Positions 9,337-17,758 of a stretch of DNA of 64,000 nucleotides are shown here, in pieces. The translations under genes and the position numbers were made by a program. Numbering within the stretch: position 1 is the first letter of the stretch; every line of letters begins with the position of its first letter. The stretch is from contig NZ_FSRB01000001.1 of assembly GCF_900129635.1 (NCBI RefSeq), forward strand, positions 1,527,501 through 1,591,500, read 5' to 3'. This stretch comes from Singulisphaera sp. GP187. GTDB lineage: Bacteria; Planctomycetota; Planctomycetia; Isosphaerales; Isosphaeraceae. The notes beneath the pieces were generated by a model that was given only the letters and a program-made list of their open reading frames with translations, searched no databases and was not told the origin of the DNA.

Positions 9337-9651
9337 ATGGCGGAGTTCGTCAGGGTGGCTACACGCTCCGAGATCCCTCCCGGCGGCAAGCTGCTCGCCG
9401 AGATCGATGGACGTGCGATTGCCGTTTTCAACTATGAAGGCACCTATTACGCCATCGACGACGTCTGCACCCACGATGGTGGCCCCCTGGCCGAAGGGGA
9501 TTTTGAAGGGTGCGAGATTCGCTGCCCCCGGCATGGCGCCCGTTTCGACGTCCGGACCGGTCAGGCCCTCTGCTTCCCGGCCATCGAGCCGGTCACGGCT
9601 CATCAGGTCGAAGTCCGGGGCGACGAGATCCTCGTTGCGATTGAGGATTGA
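9337..9651 (+). CDS. Rieske-type [2Fe-2S] ferredoxin
   Basis: The 104-residue protein is a single Rieske domain of the NirD/BphF soluble type. Cluster ligands are visible as C-T-H (DDVCTHDGGPL) and C-P-R-H (IRCPRHGARFD). There is no membrane anchor. The start at 9337 has GAAAGGT at proper spacing; the ATG at 9319, which overlaps the sufE stop, is an alternative that adds six residues. Position inside the suf operon suggests an electron donor for cluster assembly (inference), as such small Rieske proteins occur in planctomycete and actinobacterial suf operons. Confidence 0.92.
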   Translation: MAEFVRVATRSEIPPGGKLLAEIDGRAIAVFNYEGTYYAIDDVCTHDGGPLAEGDFEGCEIRCPRHGARFDVRTGQALCFPAIEPVTAHQVEVRGDEILVAIED

Positions 9652-9699
9652 TTGAACCCGGTCCGCGCCCGATCCAAATCCATGGGAGATGACTCCATA

Positions 9700-9999
9700 A
9701 TGCTCGACCAAGAAGCGATCCTGACCGCGCTGCGCACCGTCAAGGACCCCGAACTCAACGTCAACATCGTCGACCTGGGACTGGTCTACACCGTCCAGAC
9801 CAAAGAAGACGTCATCGACGTCGAAATGACGCTGACTTCCCCCGCCTGCCCGGCCGGCCCCGAGATCCTTCGCAATGCCGTGACCGCGATCGAACTCCTG
9901 GAGGGCGTCACCAAGGCGAACGTGAAGCTCGTCATGTCCCCCCCCTGGTCGCCCGACCGGATGTCCGACGATGCCCGCGATACCCTCGGTATTTTTTAA
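9700..9999 (+). CDS. sufT: SufT / MIP18-family Fe-S maturation factor
   Basis: The protein is about 99 residues and belongs to the DUF59 (MIP18/PaaD/SufT) family: ALRTVKDPELNVNIVDLGLVY at the N-terminus and the conserved Cys in LTSPACPAGPEI. The end reads VMSPPWSPDRMSDDAR, the usual C-terminus of this family. The start at 9700 is chosen because GGGAG lies 11 bases upstream; TTG 9652 or ATG 9682 would add 16 or 6 residues. It is the last gene of the operon, closed by a terminator at 10111. SufT proteins assist Fe-S protein maturation. Confidence 0.93.
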   Translation: MLDQEAILTALRTVKDPELNVNIVDLGLVYTVQTKEDVIDVEMTLTSPACPAGPEILRNAVTAIELLEGVTKANVKLVMSPPWSPDRMSDDARDTLGIF

Positions 10000-10110
10000 G
10001 CGAGTTTCGGTGTTTCTTGGCGTTCGTTGTGCTTAATCAACGGATGGTGAGAAATCGAAACACGATTATAGCGTATTGATGCGCGTCGACTACATCAAGA
10101 CGCATTAGAT

Positions 10111-10152
10111 GGCCGAGTCACCTCCCCGGAGTGACCTCGGCCGTTTTGTTTG
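10111..10152 (+). terminator. Rho-independent terminator of the suf operon
   Basis: GGCCGAG-TCAC pairs with GTGA-CCTCGGCC around a CTCCCCGGA loop with one bulge, and is followed by GTTTTGTTTG. It lies 112 bases after sufT and 190 before the next gene, which marks the operon end. Confidence 0.85.
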
Positions 10153-10341
10153 CTAGTTTGACTCTCCTTAGGCGTGAATCGATTAAGATGAATCTGGCCA
10201 AAGAAACGAAGCGGACGGCAGGGGCGCTCTGAGCCACCGGGCCGACGGTTCAATTCTGGCGGATTTGCTTGACGCAACGTCTTCGTGTCCATCACCATGT
10301 GAAGCGGCACCGGGGGGGTTCCGTTCGCGGGATTGAGCGTT

Positions 10342-11142
10342 GTGGCTCGCAAAAAAACACCGAAAATACGTGTCAACGTCAAAGCCTCGCTGTCGCGCCG
10401 GCTCCGCGAAGTTCGCCAGGAATTGTTCGGTGAGCACGGTGGCCCGGAGTTGGCTCGCCGACTCGGGCTGCCCGCGCGGACCTGGTACAACTATGAGACC
10501 GGAGTGACGGTTCCGGCCGAAGTGCTGCTCGGGTTCATCGAGCAGACGGGCACCAACCCAACCTGGCTCCTGGCAGGTGAGGGTTCAAAATATCAGCGTG
10601 GATTCGATAGTGTGGATCTCTCCGACCTGGCCCCCATCGAGTTGATCCGCCGGGGGTTGGAACGGCTCGAACAAGAGCCGAGCGAGATCCGTGTGGTCGC
10701 CCCCGAGAACATTCCCGGCGACGTTCTTTCCGACTACGCCGCGGTCAACCGCATCCCGCTCAAGGAGCTGGCGAAAAAGAGCGTGGATTTCTCGCGTGCT
10801 GATGGGTACATCATGGCCTTTCGCCACTGGATTCCCAATCCGGCCGATACGGTGGCGGTCCAGCTCGATGATGACGCGATGGCCCCTGTTTTGCCGAGCG
10901 GCTCACTCGTGGCAATCGACCGGTCGGTGACCGACCCGCTCCTGCTCCAAGGCAAGATCGTCGCCGCCTGCCCGGAAGATGTGCCGATGATCCGCTGGCT
11001 CGACCTGAGCGGGCGGCACCTGCTTCTCCGCCCGAACCAGTTGAGTCGTGAACACCCGTTGGTTCCGGTAGAGGTCCACAGCTTGGCCAGCGGCGTCATC
11101 CTCGGTCAGGTCGTCTGGTCCTGGAGCCGGTTCAATCATTAA
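10342..11142 (+). CDS. HTH regulator with catalytically dead S24 (LexA/CI-like) domain
   Basis: The protein is 266 residues from the GTG at 10342 (a TTG at 10333 is also possible). Residues about 15-80 form an XRE-type helix-turn-helix ([21 protein letters not shown]). The C-terminal half aligns with the LexA/phage repressor fold: [18 protein letters not shown] corresponds to the GMSM...DGDLLAV segment and PMIRWL to VKRL. The catalytic Ser is Ala and the catalytic Lys is Arg, so self-cleavage should not occur. It may be a constitutive repressor or a ligand sensor. No neighbouring target can be named; it stands alone after the suf terminator. Confidence 0.85.
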   Translation: MARKKTPKIRVNVKASLSRRLREVRQELFGEHGGPELARRLGLPARTWYNYETGVTVPAEVLLGFIEQTGTNPTWLLAGEGSKYQRGFDSVDLSDLAPIELIRRGLERLEQEPSEIRVVAPENIPGDVLSDYAAVNRIPLKELAKKSVDFSRADGYIMAFRHWIPNPADTVAVQLDDDAMAPVLPSGSLVAIDRSVTDPLLLQGKIVAACPEDVPMIRWLDLSGRHLLLRPNQLSREHPLVPVEVHSLASGVILGQVVWSWSRFNH

Positions 11143-11186
11143 AAGGTGGGATCGGATCCCTTCCGGCCGTCATGTGCACGACGGCC

Positions 11187-12236
11187 TCATCTCAACTCTT
11201 CGTCACGATGATGGGCGGCGACGGCCAGCGCACCCATGGCCGACGCCCGGTTCGCGACATCGTCGTCGAGCTCGAGGACCGGCGCCTCGAGCTGTTCGCG
11301 AAGCCAGCGGGCGTAGAGCGAGCGCTGGGGCTGGCGGCCACCGACCCAGATTCGGGCCGGTGCGTCGAGGATTGGCTGCCTCACCAGGTTAGCCACATCG
11401 TCGGCGATGACCGCGCCCACCAAGAAGGAGGCGCGCTCGTGAGCGTCGAGCGCCCCGCCGAGTGCGGCAATCCGAACGAGGAACGCCGCGCGGCCGAGCC
11501 CGGAGCGTGTCACCAGCCGCGCTCCCGCCGCGACGGCGTCGAGGTCAGGGTCGTCGGGCAAGTGCTCCGGGAGGCTGGCCGCGAGCAGGGTATGGCCGGC
11601 CAGAGCGCCGGTTAACTCGCCCGCAAGCGAGGTGTAACTGCGGAGGATCCGCCCCTCCGCGTCCACCTCAACGGCCTTGGTGTGCGACCCTGGCCAGAGG
11701 AAGACGGTGCGCGACGTGTTGGCGGTCACGGGGATGGATTCGCCGCGTCCGGCTTGCCGATCCGATTCGGAGAAGAGCGACCAAGCGCCGAGCGTTTCGC
11801 ATTCCTCACCGCGCATCAAATCGGCATCCGCCCAGCCGTCCCGTCCCTCGGAGGGGGGTGTCCGCACTCCGGGAATGAACAGGATCGGCTGGTCGGCAAC
11901 CTCGGGGAGGTGGCGAACGACCGCGGCTCGAGCGAGTTCTCGGGGCCCGGCGGGGGCAAGGACATGAGGTACGGCGGCCAAGCCCACCTCGGAGGAGAGC
12001 ATGCCCGCCGCGACGATCACCTCCGGCGCGTGGCCGTCCGCGGCGCGAACGACTTCGGCCAGGGCGTCCCGGACCGCCATCGCCAGGCCGGTTCGACCCG
12101 CGGAGAGTACCGAGTCACGCACGCCTACCGAGCGACGGCTGGTGGCCACGACCTGGCCGTCACGGAGGAGCCGGGCTCGGGTGTTGGTCGTTCCACCGTC
12201 AAGCGCGATGGCCAAGCGGAACTTTCCGGGGAACAT
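11187..12236 (-). CDS. dgoK: 2-dehydro-3-deoxygalactonokinase (DgoK family)
   Basis: The protein has 349 residues. It begins with the sugar kinase phosphate loop AIALDGGTTNTRARLL, and has the DgoK hallmarks VIVAAGMLSSEVGL, FIPGVRTP, DLMRGEECETLGA and VFLWPGSHTKAVEVD. It would phosphorylate 2-keto-3-deoxygalactonate with ATP in the DeLey-Doudoroff route for galactonate. The aldolase partner DgoA is not in the window. It is convergent with the HTH gene, the two stops being 44 bases apart, and is not in an operon. Confidence 0.88.
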   Translation of the reverse strand: MFPGKFRLAIALDGGTTNTRARLLRDGQVVATSRRSVGVRDSVLSAGRTGLAMAVRDALAEVVRAADGHAPEVIVAAGMLSSEVGLAAVPHVLAPAGPRELARAAVVRHLPEVADQPILFIPGVRTPPSEGRDGWADADLMRGEECETLGAWSLFSESDRQAGRGESIPVTANTSRTVFLWPGSHTKAVEVDAEGRILRSYTSLAGELTGALAGHTLLAASLPEHLPDDPDLDAVAAGARLVTRSGLGRAAFLVRIAALGGALDAHERASFLVGAVIADDVANLVRQPILDAPARIWVGGRQPQRSLYARWLREQLEAPVLELDDDVANRASAMGALAVAAHHRDEELR

Positions 12237-12326
12237 GGTTTTCTCTTGCCTTCGGTCCGAGGGAGGTCCATCTTGGATTTCGTTAGGTCACTCGTCATCC
12301 TGGTTCCAGGGTAATCAATCGACCTC

Positions 12327-13730
12327 ATGGCGTCTCTGCGCAACCCGAGTACTCGGCTCGAAAGCCTCTGGCTGCATGTTCAAGAACCCCTCTTCTGGCT
12401 GACCGCCGACCTACGGTTGGCCTGGGTCAATCGGGCCTGGGAGGAGTTGACCGGCTCCTCGGCTGAGGAGGTCGCCGGGCTCACCTGCCGGGCTCACGGT
12501 CCGACGCGGGCGGGCGATCTTCCCGGGCTGGTGGGCAGTTTCTTCCCCCCTCCCGAGGCACTTGGCGGACAGCCTGCGTCGGTGCGGACCTTGATCATCC
12601 ATTCGAGCGGCGAGCGACGATGGAGGCGAATCGAATTTCGGCCGTTCCATGACGAGCGCGGAACGTTGGTCGGACTGTTCGGTCTGGTCGGTTCGTCCGA
12701 CGCGCCGTCCGGCAATTCCGACGCTGAGTCGCAACGCCTTCGGACCGACCTGTTGCAGATCCGCGAGCGGCTCCAGCAGCGGCACGGCTTTGATAGTCTG
12801 ATCGGCGCGGGGCCGGTTCATCGCCGACTCCTCGACCAGATCGCGACCGCCGCCGCGACGTCCGTGCCCGTGCTGGTCGTGGGCGAGCCCGGAACCGGAA
12901 AGCGGACCGTCGCTCGGACGATCCATCATCAGAGCGCTCGCCGACAGGCCCCGATCTTGCCGATCGACTGTGCCTCGTTGCCCGCTGAGGTCCTCGAGCG
13001 GGAACTGTTCGGGGGCGAAATGACCGCACGGTTGAGTCTGCCCGAAGGTTCGTCGCTCATGATCGGCGACATCCTTGACTTGCCCCGCGACCTGCAAAGC
13101 CGGCTCGTGGCCTCGCTTGACCCGCATGTCCGGTTATTGGCCATGACGTCCGGTGATCCTGAAGCCGCGCTTCAATCCGAGCGGCTTCGTTCCGACCTTT
13201 ACTATGCGTTGACCACCCTCGTCATCCGCTTGCGTCCGCTCCGCGAGCGCCTTGAGGAGATCCCGCTCCTGGCGCAACACCTCCTGGAACGGGCCAACTC
13301 ACGCGGCGGTCGCCAGCGCGGTGGGTTCAGCGAACCGGCCGTTTCGGCGTTACTCGCCTACGACTGGCCCGGCAATCTGCGCGAGCTGGCTCGAGTCATC
13401 GACGAGGTTCACGAACAGGCGACCGGCGATCTGATCGAGCCCGACGACTTGCCGGCCGCCATCCGCGGGCATCTGGGGGCGGCCTATAACCCGCCGCCGC
13501 TGCCCCCCCCGACGATTCCGTTGGATGAGTTGTTGACCCAGGTGGAGCGCCGCCTGATCGAGAGTACGCTGCAACGCGCTCGCCAGAACAAGTCGCGTGC
13601 CGCTGAGCTTTTAGGAATCTCGCGCCCGCGGCTCTATCGTCGCATCAAGGAGTTGGGGCTGCCCGACGTTCCCGAGATCGTCGACGAGGCTCCGCTCTTG
13701 AATGGGACTCGTTCCCGGGACGAGGGTTGA
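12327..13730 (+). CDS. PAS-AAA+-Fis protein resembling a sigma-54 activator, but degenerate
   Basis: The 467-residue protein has an N-terminal PAS domain (PLFWLTADLRLAWVNRAWEELTG), an AAA+ domain and a C-terminal Fis-type HTH (NKSRAAELLGISRPRLYRRIKELG). Walker A (GEPGTGKRTVA) and the Arg motif in LRSDLYYAL are kept. The GAFTGA loop that contacts sigma-54 is absent: ELFGGEMTARLSLPEGSSL goes straight on, about 15 residues shorter than usual. The Walker B Asp-Glu is replaced in SLMIGDILDLP. ATP hydrolysis and sigma-54 remodelling are therefore doubtful, so it probably acts as a DNA-binding regulator of another kind (inference). Confidence 0.88.
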   Translation: MASLRNPSTRLESLWLHVQEPLFWLTADLRLAWVNRAWEELTGSSAEEVAGLTCRAHGPTRAGDLPGLVGSFFPPPEALGGQPASVRTLIIHSSGERRWRRIEFRPFHDERGTLVGLFGLVGSSDAPSGNSDAESQRLRTDLLQIRERLQQRHGFDSLIGAGPVHRRLLDQIATAAATSVPVLVVGEPGTGKRTVARTIHHQSARRQAPILPIDCASLPAEVLERELFGGEMTARLSLPEGSSLMIGDILDLPRDLQSRLVASLDPHVRLLAMTSGDPEAALQSERLRSDLYYALTTLVIRLRPLRERLEEIPLLAQHLLERANSRGGRQRGGFSEPAVSALLAYDWPGNLRELARVIDEVHEQATGDLIEPDDLPAAIRGHLGAAYNPPPLPPPTIPLDELLTQVERRLIESTLQRARQNKSRAAELLGISRPRLYRRIKELGLPDVPEIVDEAPLLNGTRSRDEG

Positions 13731-13908
13731 GAGCCTGGTTTTCTTGAGGCGAGCGAGGCGTTTGGTCGAGTCCCGTGCGCAGTCACTCAAGGACAAGGGG
13801 GGCGTCGGTTTCCCGCTCGCCTTCGCGCGTTCTTGAGAATCTGGTAACTTTCCACAGAACCGGGAAGGATCCAGGTTTCTCTCAACTTCATGGACGTGAG
13901 CCCCACCA

Positions 13909-15120
13909 ATGCGGATTTTCCTTTCTGCCGGTGAACCGAGCGGAGATCTGCACGCCGCTAATCTGATCCATTCGCTCAGGCGGCGTCTCCCCCAGGCCGA
14001 GTTCGTCGGCTTTGGAGGGGACCGGATGGAGAAGGCGGGTGCGACGCTTCTCTATCCCCTCGTGACCCTGGCGGTGATGTGGTTCGGCCGGGTGTTGCTC
14101 AATATCCACAAGTTCTTCCGCCTCCTGTACGTGGCCGACCAGTACTTCCTCAAGGAGAAGCCTGACGCGGTCATCTTGATCGACTACCCGGGGTTTCACT
14201 GGTGGGTCGCTCGACGCGCCAAGGCTCGAGGGATTCCGGTCTTTTATTACGTTCCACCCCAGCTCTGGGCCTGGGCCGGCTGGCGTGTGAAGAAGGTCCG
14301 CAAGTTCGTCGATCACGTCCTCTGCAGTCTGCCGTTCGAGCCAGCCTGGTATCAGGCGCGCGGCGTCCCGGACGCGGTTTATATCGGCCACCCTTACTTC
14401 GACGAACTCACCGAGCGGACCCTCGACCCCGCCTTCATCCAGGACGAGGAAGCGAAGGCGACTCCGCTGGTGGCGATCTTGCCCGGCTCCCGGACCCAGG
14501 AACTGGTTCGGAACTTGCCGATCATGCTACGCGCTGCGGCAAAACTGGCGGCTGTCCGCCCCGACGCTCGGTTTGCGGTGGCCTGCCTGCACGAGAAGCA
14601 CCAAGAGCTGGCCCGGGAGATCTTGGCCCAGGAAAAGCTCGAACTCCCGCTGGTGATCCATGCGGCGCGGACCCCCGAATTGATTCGCCTGGCCGACGTC
14701 GCCTGGGCGGTCTCGGGTTCGGTGGGCCTCGAGCTGATGGTCGAGGCCTTGCCGTCGGTCGTCCTCTACAAGATCCGACCGTTCGACCTCTGGGTCGCCC
14801 GCAAGTTCATCAAGTCGAAGTTCATCAGCCTGGTGAACCTACTGGCCGACGCCGAGGTCATGCCCGAGTATCTGACGGCGCAGGATGTTTCGGGCGATCT
14901 GGCAAAATGGGCCGAGTCGTGGCTGAGTGACCCGGCCAAACGCGAGCAGGCGGTCTCGGCCCTTGAGGCCTTGCGCGACCGCGTTGCCGTGCCGGGAGCG
15001 TCGGACCGGGCGGCCGATCGCATCGTCCACGCTCTCGACGCCGCACGTCCTCAAGACGCCAACGCAATCCGGGGGACCCACGGGACGAAGCGGATCCATC
15101 GCGGCCATGCGTCGCGATAG
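13909..15120 (+). CDS. lpxB: Lipid-A-disaccharide synthase LpxB
   Basis: The 403-residue GT19-family enzyme begins MRIFLSAGEPSGDLHAANL, the diagnostic LpxB N-terminus, and continues with FVGFGGDRM, DYPGFHWWVARRAK and VPPQLWAWAGWRVKKV. The nucleotide-sugar site ILPGSRTQEL and the membrane-associated KFISLVNLL segment are present. It joins UDP-2,3-diacylglucosamine with lipid X at the inner membrane. The last 20 or so residues (GTHGTKRIHRGHASR) are extra and basic. lpxD and lpxI, the steps before it, lie 7-9 kb downstream on the same strand but are not contiguous. Confidence 0.96.
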   Translation: MRIFLSAGEPSGDLHAANLIHSLRRRLPQAEFVGFGGDRMEKAGATLLYPLVTLAVMWFGRVLLNIHKFFRLLYVADQYFLKEKPDAVILIDYPGFHWWVARRAKARGIPVFYYVPPQLWAWAGWRVKKVRKFVDHVLCSLPFEPAWYQARGVPDAVYIGHPYFDELTERTLDPAFIQDEEAKATPLVAILPGSRTQELVRNLPIMLRAAAKLAAVRPDARFAVACLHEKHQELAREILAQEKLELPLVIHAARTPELIRLADVAWAVSGSVGLELMVEALPSVVLYKIRPFDLWVARKFIKSKFISLVNLLADAEVMPEYLTAQDVSGDLAKWAESWLSDPAKREQAVSALEALRDRVAVPGASDRAADRIVHALDAARPQDANAIRGTHGTKRIHRGHASR

Positions 15121-15206
15121 CCGCCCGCCGCGAGACGGAGGATGACAGGTCGAGGGGGGCCGTGCCATAATCAGAGCGAGAGCGGTTTCTGGAATGGGGC
15201 CATGAC

Positions 15207-15237
15207 CTGGGACCGCGGGCGACCTGCCCGCCTCTTG
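15207..15237 (+). repeat. Short dispersed GC-rich repeat, copy 1
   Basis: About 31 bases (CTGGGACCGCGGGCGACC then TGCCCGCCTCTTG) match the left arm of the palindrome at 30949-30981 with only a few differences. A weaker match lies at about 23912-23930. It lies in the 190-base gap before the next gene, which holds nothing else I can support. Confidence 0.5.
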
Positions 15238-15310
15238 GGAAAACGGTCTTGGTGATTGAGTCACCAGACTCCGAAAGCCGCTCGCAACGAACAGGTACGA
15301 CAGGGGCGCA

Positions 15311-17416
15311 ATGTCCCTCCCACTGGCCGGATCCCCATTAATGACTGCTCCCGCTGCTGATCGCCCCACGAACCGTCTGGCCGGGGAGACGAGCCCCTAC
15401 CTGCTCCAGCACGCCTTGAACCCGGTGGACTGGTATCCCTGGGGATCCGAGGCGTTCGATCGCGCCCGGGCCGAGGACAAGCCGATCTTCCTTTCGGTCG
15501 GCTACTCCGCCTGTCACTGGTGCCACGTGATGGAGCACGAGAGTTTCGAGAACGCCGATATCGCCGCCCTGATGAATGAACACTTCATTAACGTGAAGGT
15601 GGATCGGGAGGAGCGGCCCGACGTCGACCAGATCTACATGGCCGCCGTTCAAGCGATGAGCGAACATGGGGGTTGGCCGATGTCGGTCTTCCTCACGCCC
15701 GAGTTGAAGCCCTTCTACGGCGGCACCTATTTCCCGCCGGTCGACAGTCGGGGCATGCCCGGGTTCTCTCGCGTGCTCTACAGCGTTCATCGAGCCTGGG
15801 CGGAGCGCCGCGACGATATTCTGAACTCGGCCGGCGAGCTGACCGATCGGATCCGCAAGATGGGGACGATCCCCCCCGCATCGGGAGCGCTCGAGTCGAC
15901 CCTCCTCGATCAAGCGGCGCGCGGACTGGCCCGCGCGTTCGACACGATTCACGGCGGGTTCGGGAGCGCGCCCAAGTTCCCCCATCCGATGGACCTCCGG
16001 GTCCTGCTCCGCCAGCACGCCCGCTCCGGCGATGCGCACCCGCTCCAGATCGTCCGCCACACGTTGGACAAGATGGCCCGTGGTGGCATTTATGATCAGT
16101 TGTTGGGTGGGTTTGCGCGTTACTCGACCGACGAGCGCTGGCTGGCCCCGCATTTCGAGAAGATGCTTTACGACAACGCCTTGCTGTCGAGCGTCTATCT
16201 CGAGGCCTATCAGGTGACCGCCGACCCCGAATACGCCCGGGTCGCCCGTGAGACGATGGATTACATCCTCGCGCGGATGACCGGCCCCGACGGAGAAATC
16301 TACTCGACCGAGGATGCCGACAGCGAAGGCGAGGAAGGAAAGTTCTATGTCTGGTCGTTGGCCGAGGTCACCGAGATTCTCGGGCTCGAGCGCGCCAAGG
16401 AGTTCGCGGCCGTCTACGACGTGTCCGAGTCGGGAAACTGGGAACATCAGAATATTCTCAACCTTCCCGTGTCGATCGATCAGGCTGCCACGCGGCTGGG
16501 CCGGGACGAACGGGAGCTTCAAGCCGACCTCGATTGCGACCGGGCTCGCCTGCTCGAAGCCCGCGATCGCCGGGTCCCTCCCGGCAAGGACACGAAGGTG
16601 CTCACCTCGTGGAACGGGCTGATGCTCGCCGCTTTGGCTGAGGGCTCGAGAATCTTGAAGGACGAGCGCTACCTGGACGCGGCCAGCAGGGCGGCCGCGT
16701 TCCTGCTCGACCGGATGCGGGCGGCCGACGGGCGGTTGCTCCACGCGTACAAGGACGGTCGCGCTCGGTTCAACGGATATCTCGACGACTATGCGAACCT
16801 CATTGATGGCCTGACGCGGCTCTTCGAGGTTTCCGGCGTGCCGCGGTGGCTCGAGGCGGCCCTGGAGCTCGCCACGGTCATGATCGACGAGTTCCACGAC
16901 GCCGACGGGGGAGGTTTCTTCTATACGGGGCGCGGCCACGAGGTCTTGATCGCCCGGCAGAAGGATTTCCAGGACAACGCCACCCCGTCGGGCAATGCGA
17001 TGGCCGCGACGGCCCTGCTTCGCCTGGGGGCGCTGACGGGTCGCGAGCGGTTCCAGACAGTTGGCCGATCGACCTTGGAAACGGTGCAGGTCTATCTCGA
17101 CCGGGCGCCCATGGCCATGGGGCAGAGTCTCGTCGCGCTCGATTTCGAGCTTGCCTCACCCCGGGAATTCGCCGTGATCGCCGGCCCCGACGCGGTCGAA
17201 TTTCGCGGCGTAATGGAGGCGATCTATGCGCCTTTCCTGCCGCACAAAGTGGTCGCGCCCGCATTGGCCGAGAACGCGTCGGCACTGACCGAAACCTTGC
17301 CGCTCCTCGCCAATCGACCGGCTCAAGACGATCGCACGACGACCTATATCTGCGAGCGATTTACGTGCCAGGCCCCCGTGTTCGGCGTTGAGGGCGTCCG
17401 CACCGCACTCGCCTGA
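15311..17416 (+). CDS. YyaL/DUF255 thioredoxin-domain protein
   Basis: The 701-residue protein starts with the characteristic [21 protein letters not shown] and a thioredoxin-like domain with Cys68 and Cys71 in [14 protein letters not shown]. It continues with the [21 protein letters not shown] block and an alpha/alpha-toroid N-glycan epimerase-like region (FSTDERWL-type motif [53 protein letters not shown]). This family is YyaL in Bacillus and SPATA20 in animals; its reaction is not established. The start at 15311 has AGGGG just upstream; ATG 15341 is an alternative that loses ten non-conserved residues. It is cytoplasmic, with no signal peptide. Confidence 0.93.
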   Translation: MSLPLAGSPLMTAPAADRPTNRLAGETSPYLLQHALNPVDWYPWGSEAFDRARAEDKPIFLSVGYSACHWCHVMEHESFENADIAALMNEHFINVKVDREERPDVDQIYMAAVQAMSEHGGWPMSVFLTPELKPFYGGTYFPPVDSRGMPGFSRVLYSVHRAWAERRDDILNSAGELTDRIRKMGTIPPASGALESTLLDQAARGLARAFDTIHGGFGSAPKFPHPMDLRVLLRQHARSGDAHPLQIVRHTLDKMARGGIYDQLLGGFARYSTDERWLAPHFEKMLYDNALLSSVYLEAYQVTADPEYARVARETMDYILARMTGPDGEIYSTEDADSEGEEGKFYVWSLAEVTEILGLERAKEFAAVYDVSESGNWEHQNILNLPVSIDQAATRLGRDERELQADLDCDRARLLEARDRRVPPGKDTKVLTSWNGLMLAALAEGSRILKDERYLDAASRAAAFLLDRMRAADGRLLHAYKDGRARFNGYLDDYANLIDGLTRLFEVSGVPRWLEAALELATVMIDEFHDADGGGFFYTGRGHEVLIARQKDFQDNATPSGNAMAATALLRLGALTGRERFQTVGRSTLETVQVYLDRAPMAMGQSLVALDFELASPREFAVIAGPDAVEFRGVMEAIYAPFLPHKVVAPALAENASALTETLPLLANRPAQDDRTTTYICERFTCQAPVFGVEGVRTALA

Positions 17417-17475
17417 TCGCCGCGGTGCGGTGGAGGAATCGACTCGCGCCGCGCGTCGGCAATGAGGAACGTCTC

Positions 17476-17517
17476 CCGGATGCCATCGGTTTCCGTTCCG
17501 GAATCGGTGGCATCCGG
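17476..17517 (+). terminator. Strong hairpin after the YyaL-type gene
   Basis: CCGGATGCCA pairs with TGGCATCCGG, and the stem continues inward with G-U wobbles to a two-base TT loop region. It lies 60 bases after the stop of the upstream gene. There is no proper T-run (ATTTCGCTCGTT follows), so it may be a weak terminator or an RNA-stabilising stem. Confidence 0.45.
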
Positions 17518-17758
17518 ATTTCGCTCGTTGCTCGGTTCAAATCGGCGGGCATGAAGCCAGCGCTCAGTCCGATCTCGGGCGACGCCGAAGAGGGGGGGCG
17601 CTCCGGGTGAGAGATCGGTTCTTGCCACCGAGTGAAGCGATCGACTACAGTAATCTTGAAGAGAATCGGCGCCGATGTCTCCGACCCCCGCGGAACCCTC
17701 GCGCCATACCATAAGGCATCGTGTCACAGAGATCATGCCCGGAGGAGCGCATCCACCC

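Noticed and set aside
11187-12236. 2-keto-3-deoxygluconate (KdgK) kinase
   Set aside because: The sequence has DgoK-type motifs (AIALDGGTTNTRARL, WPGSHTK) of the FGGY/BadF-like fold rather than the ribokinase fold of KdgK.
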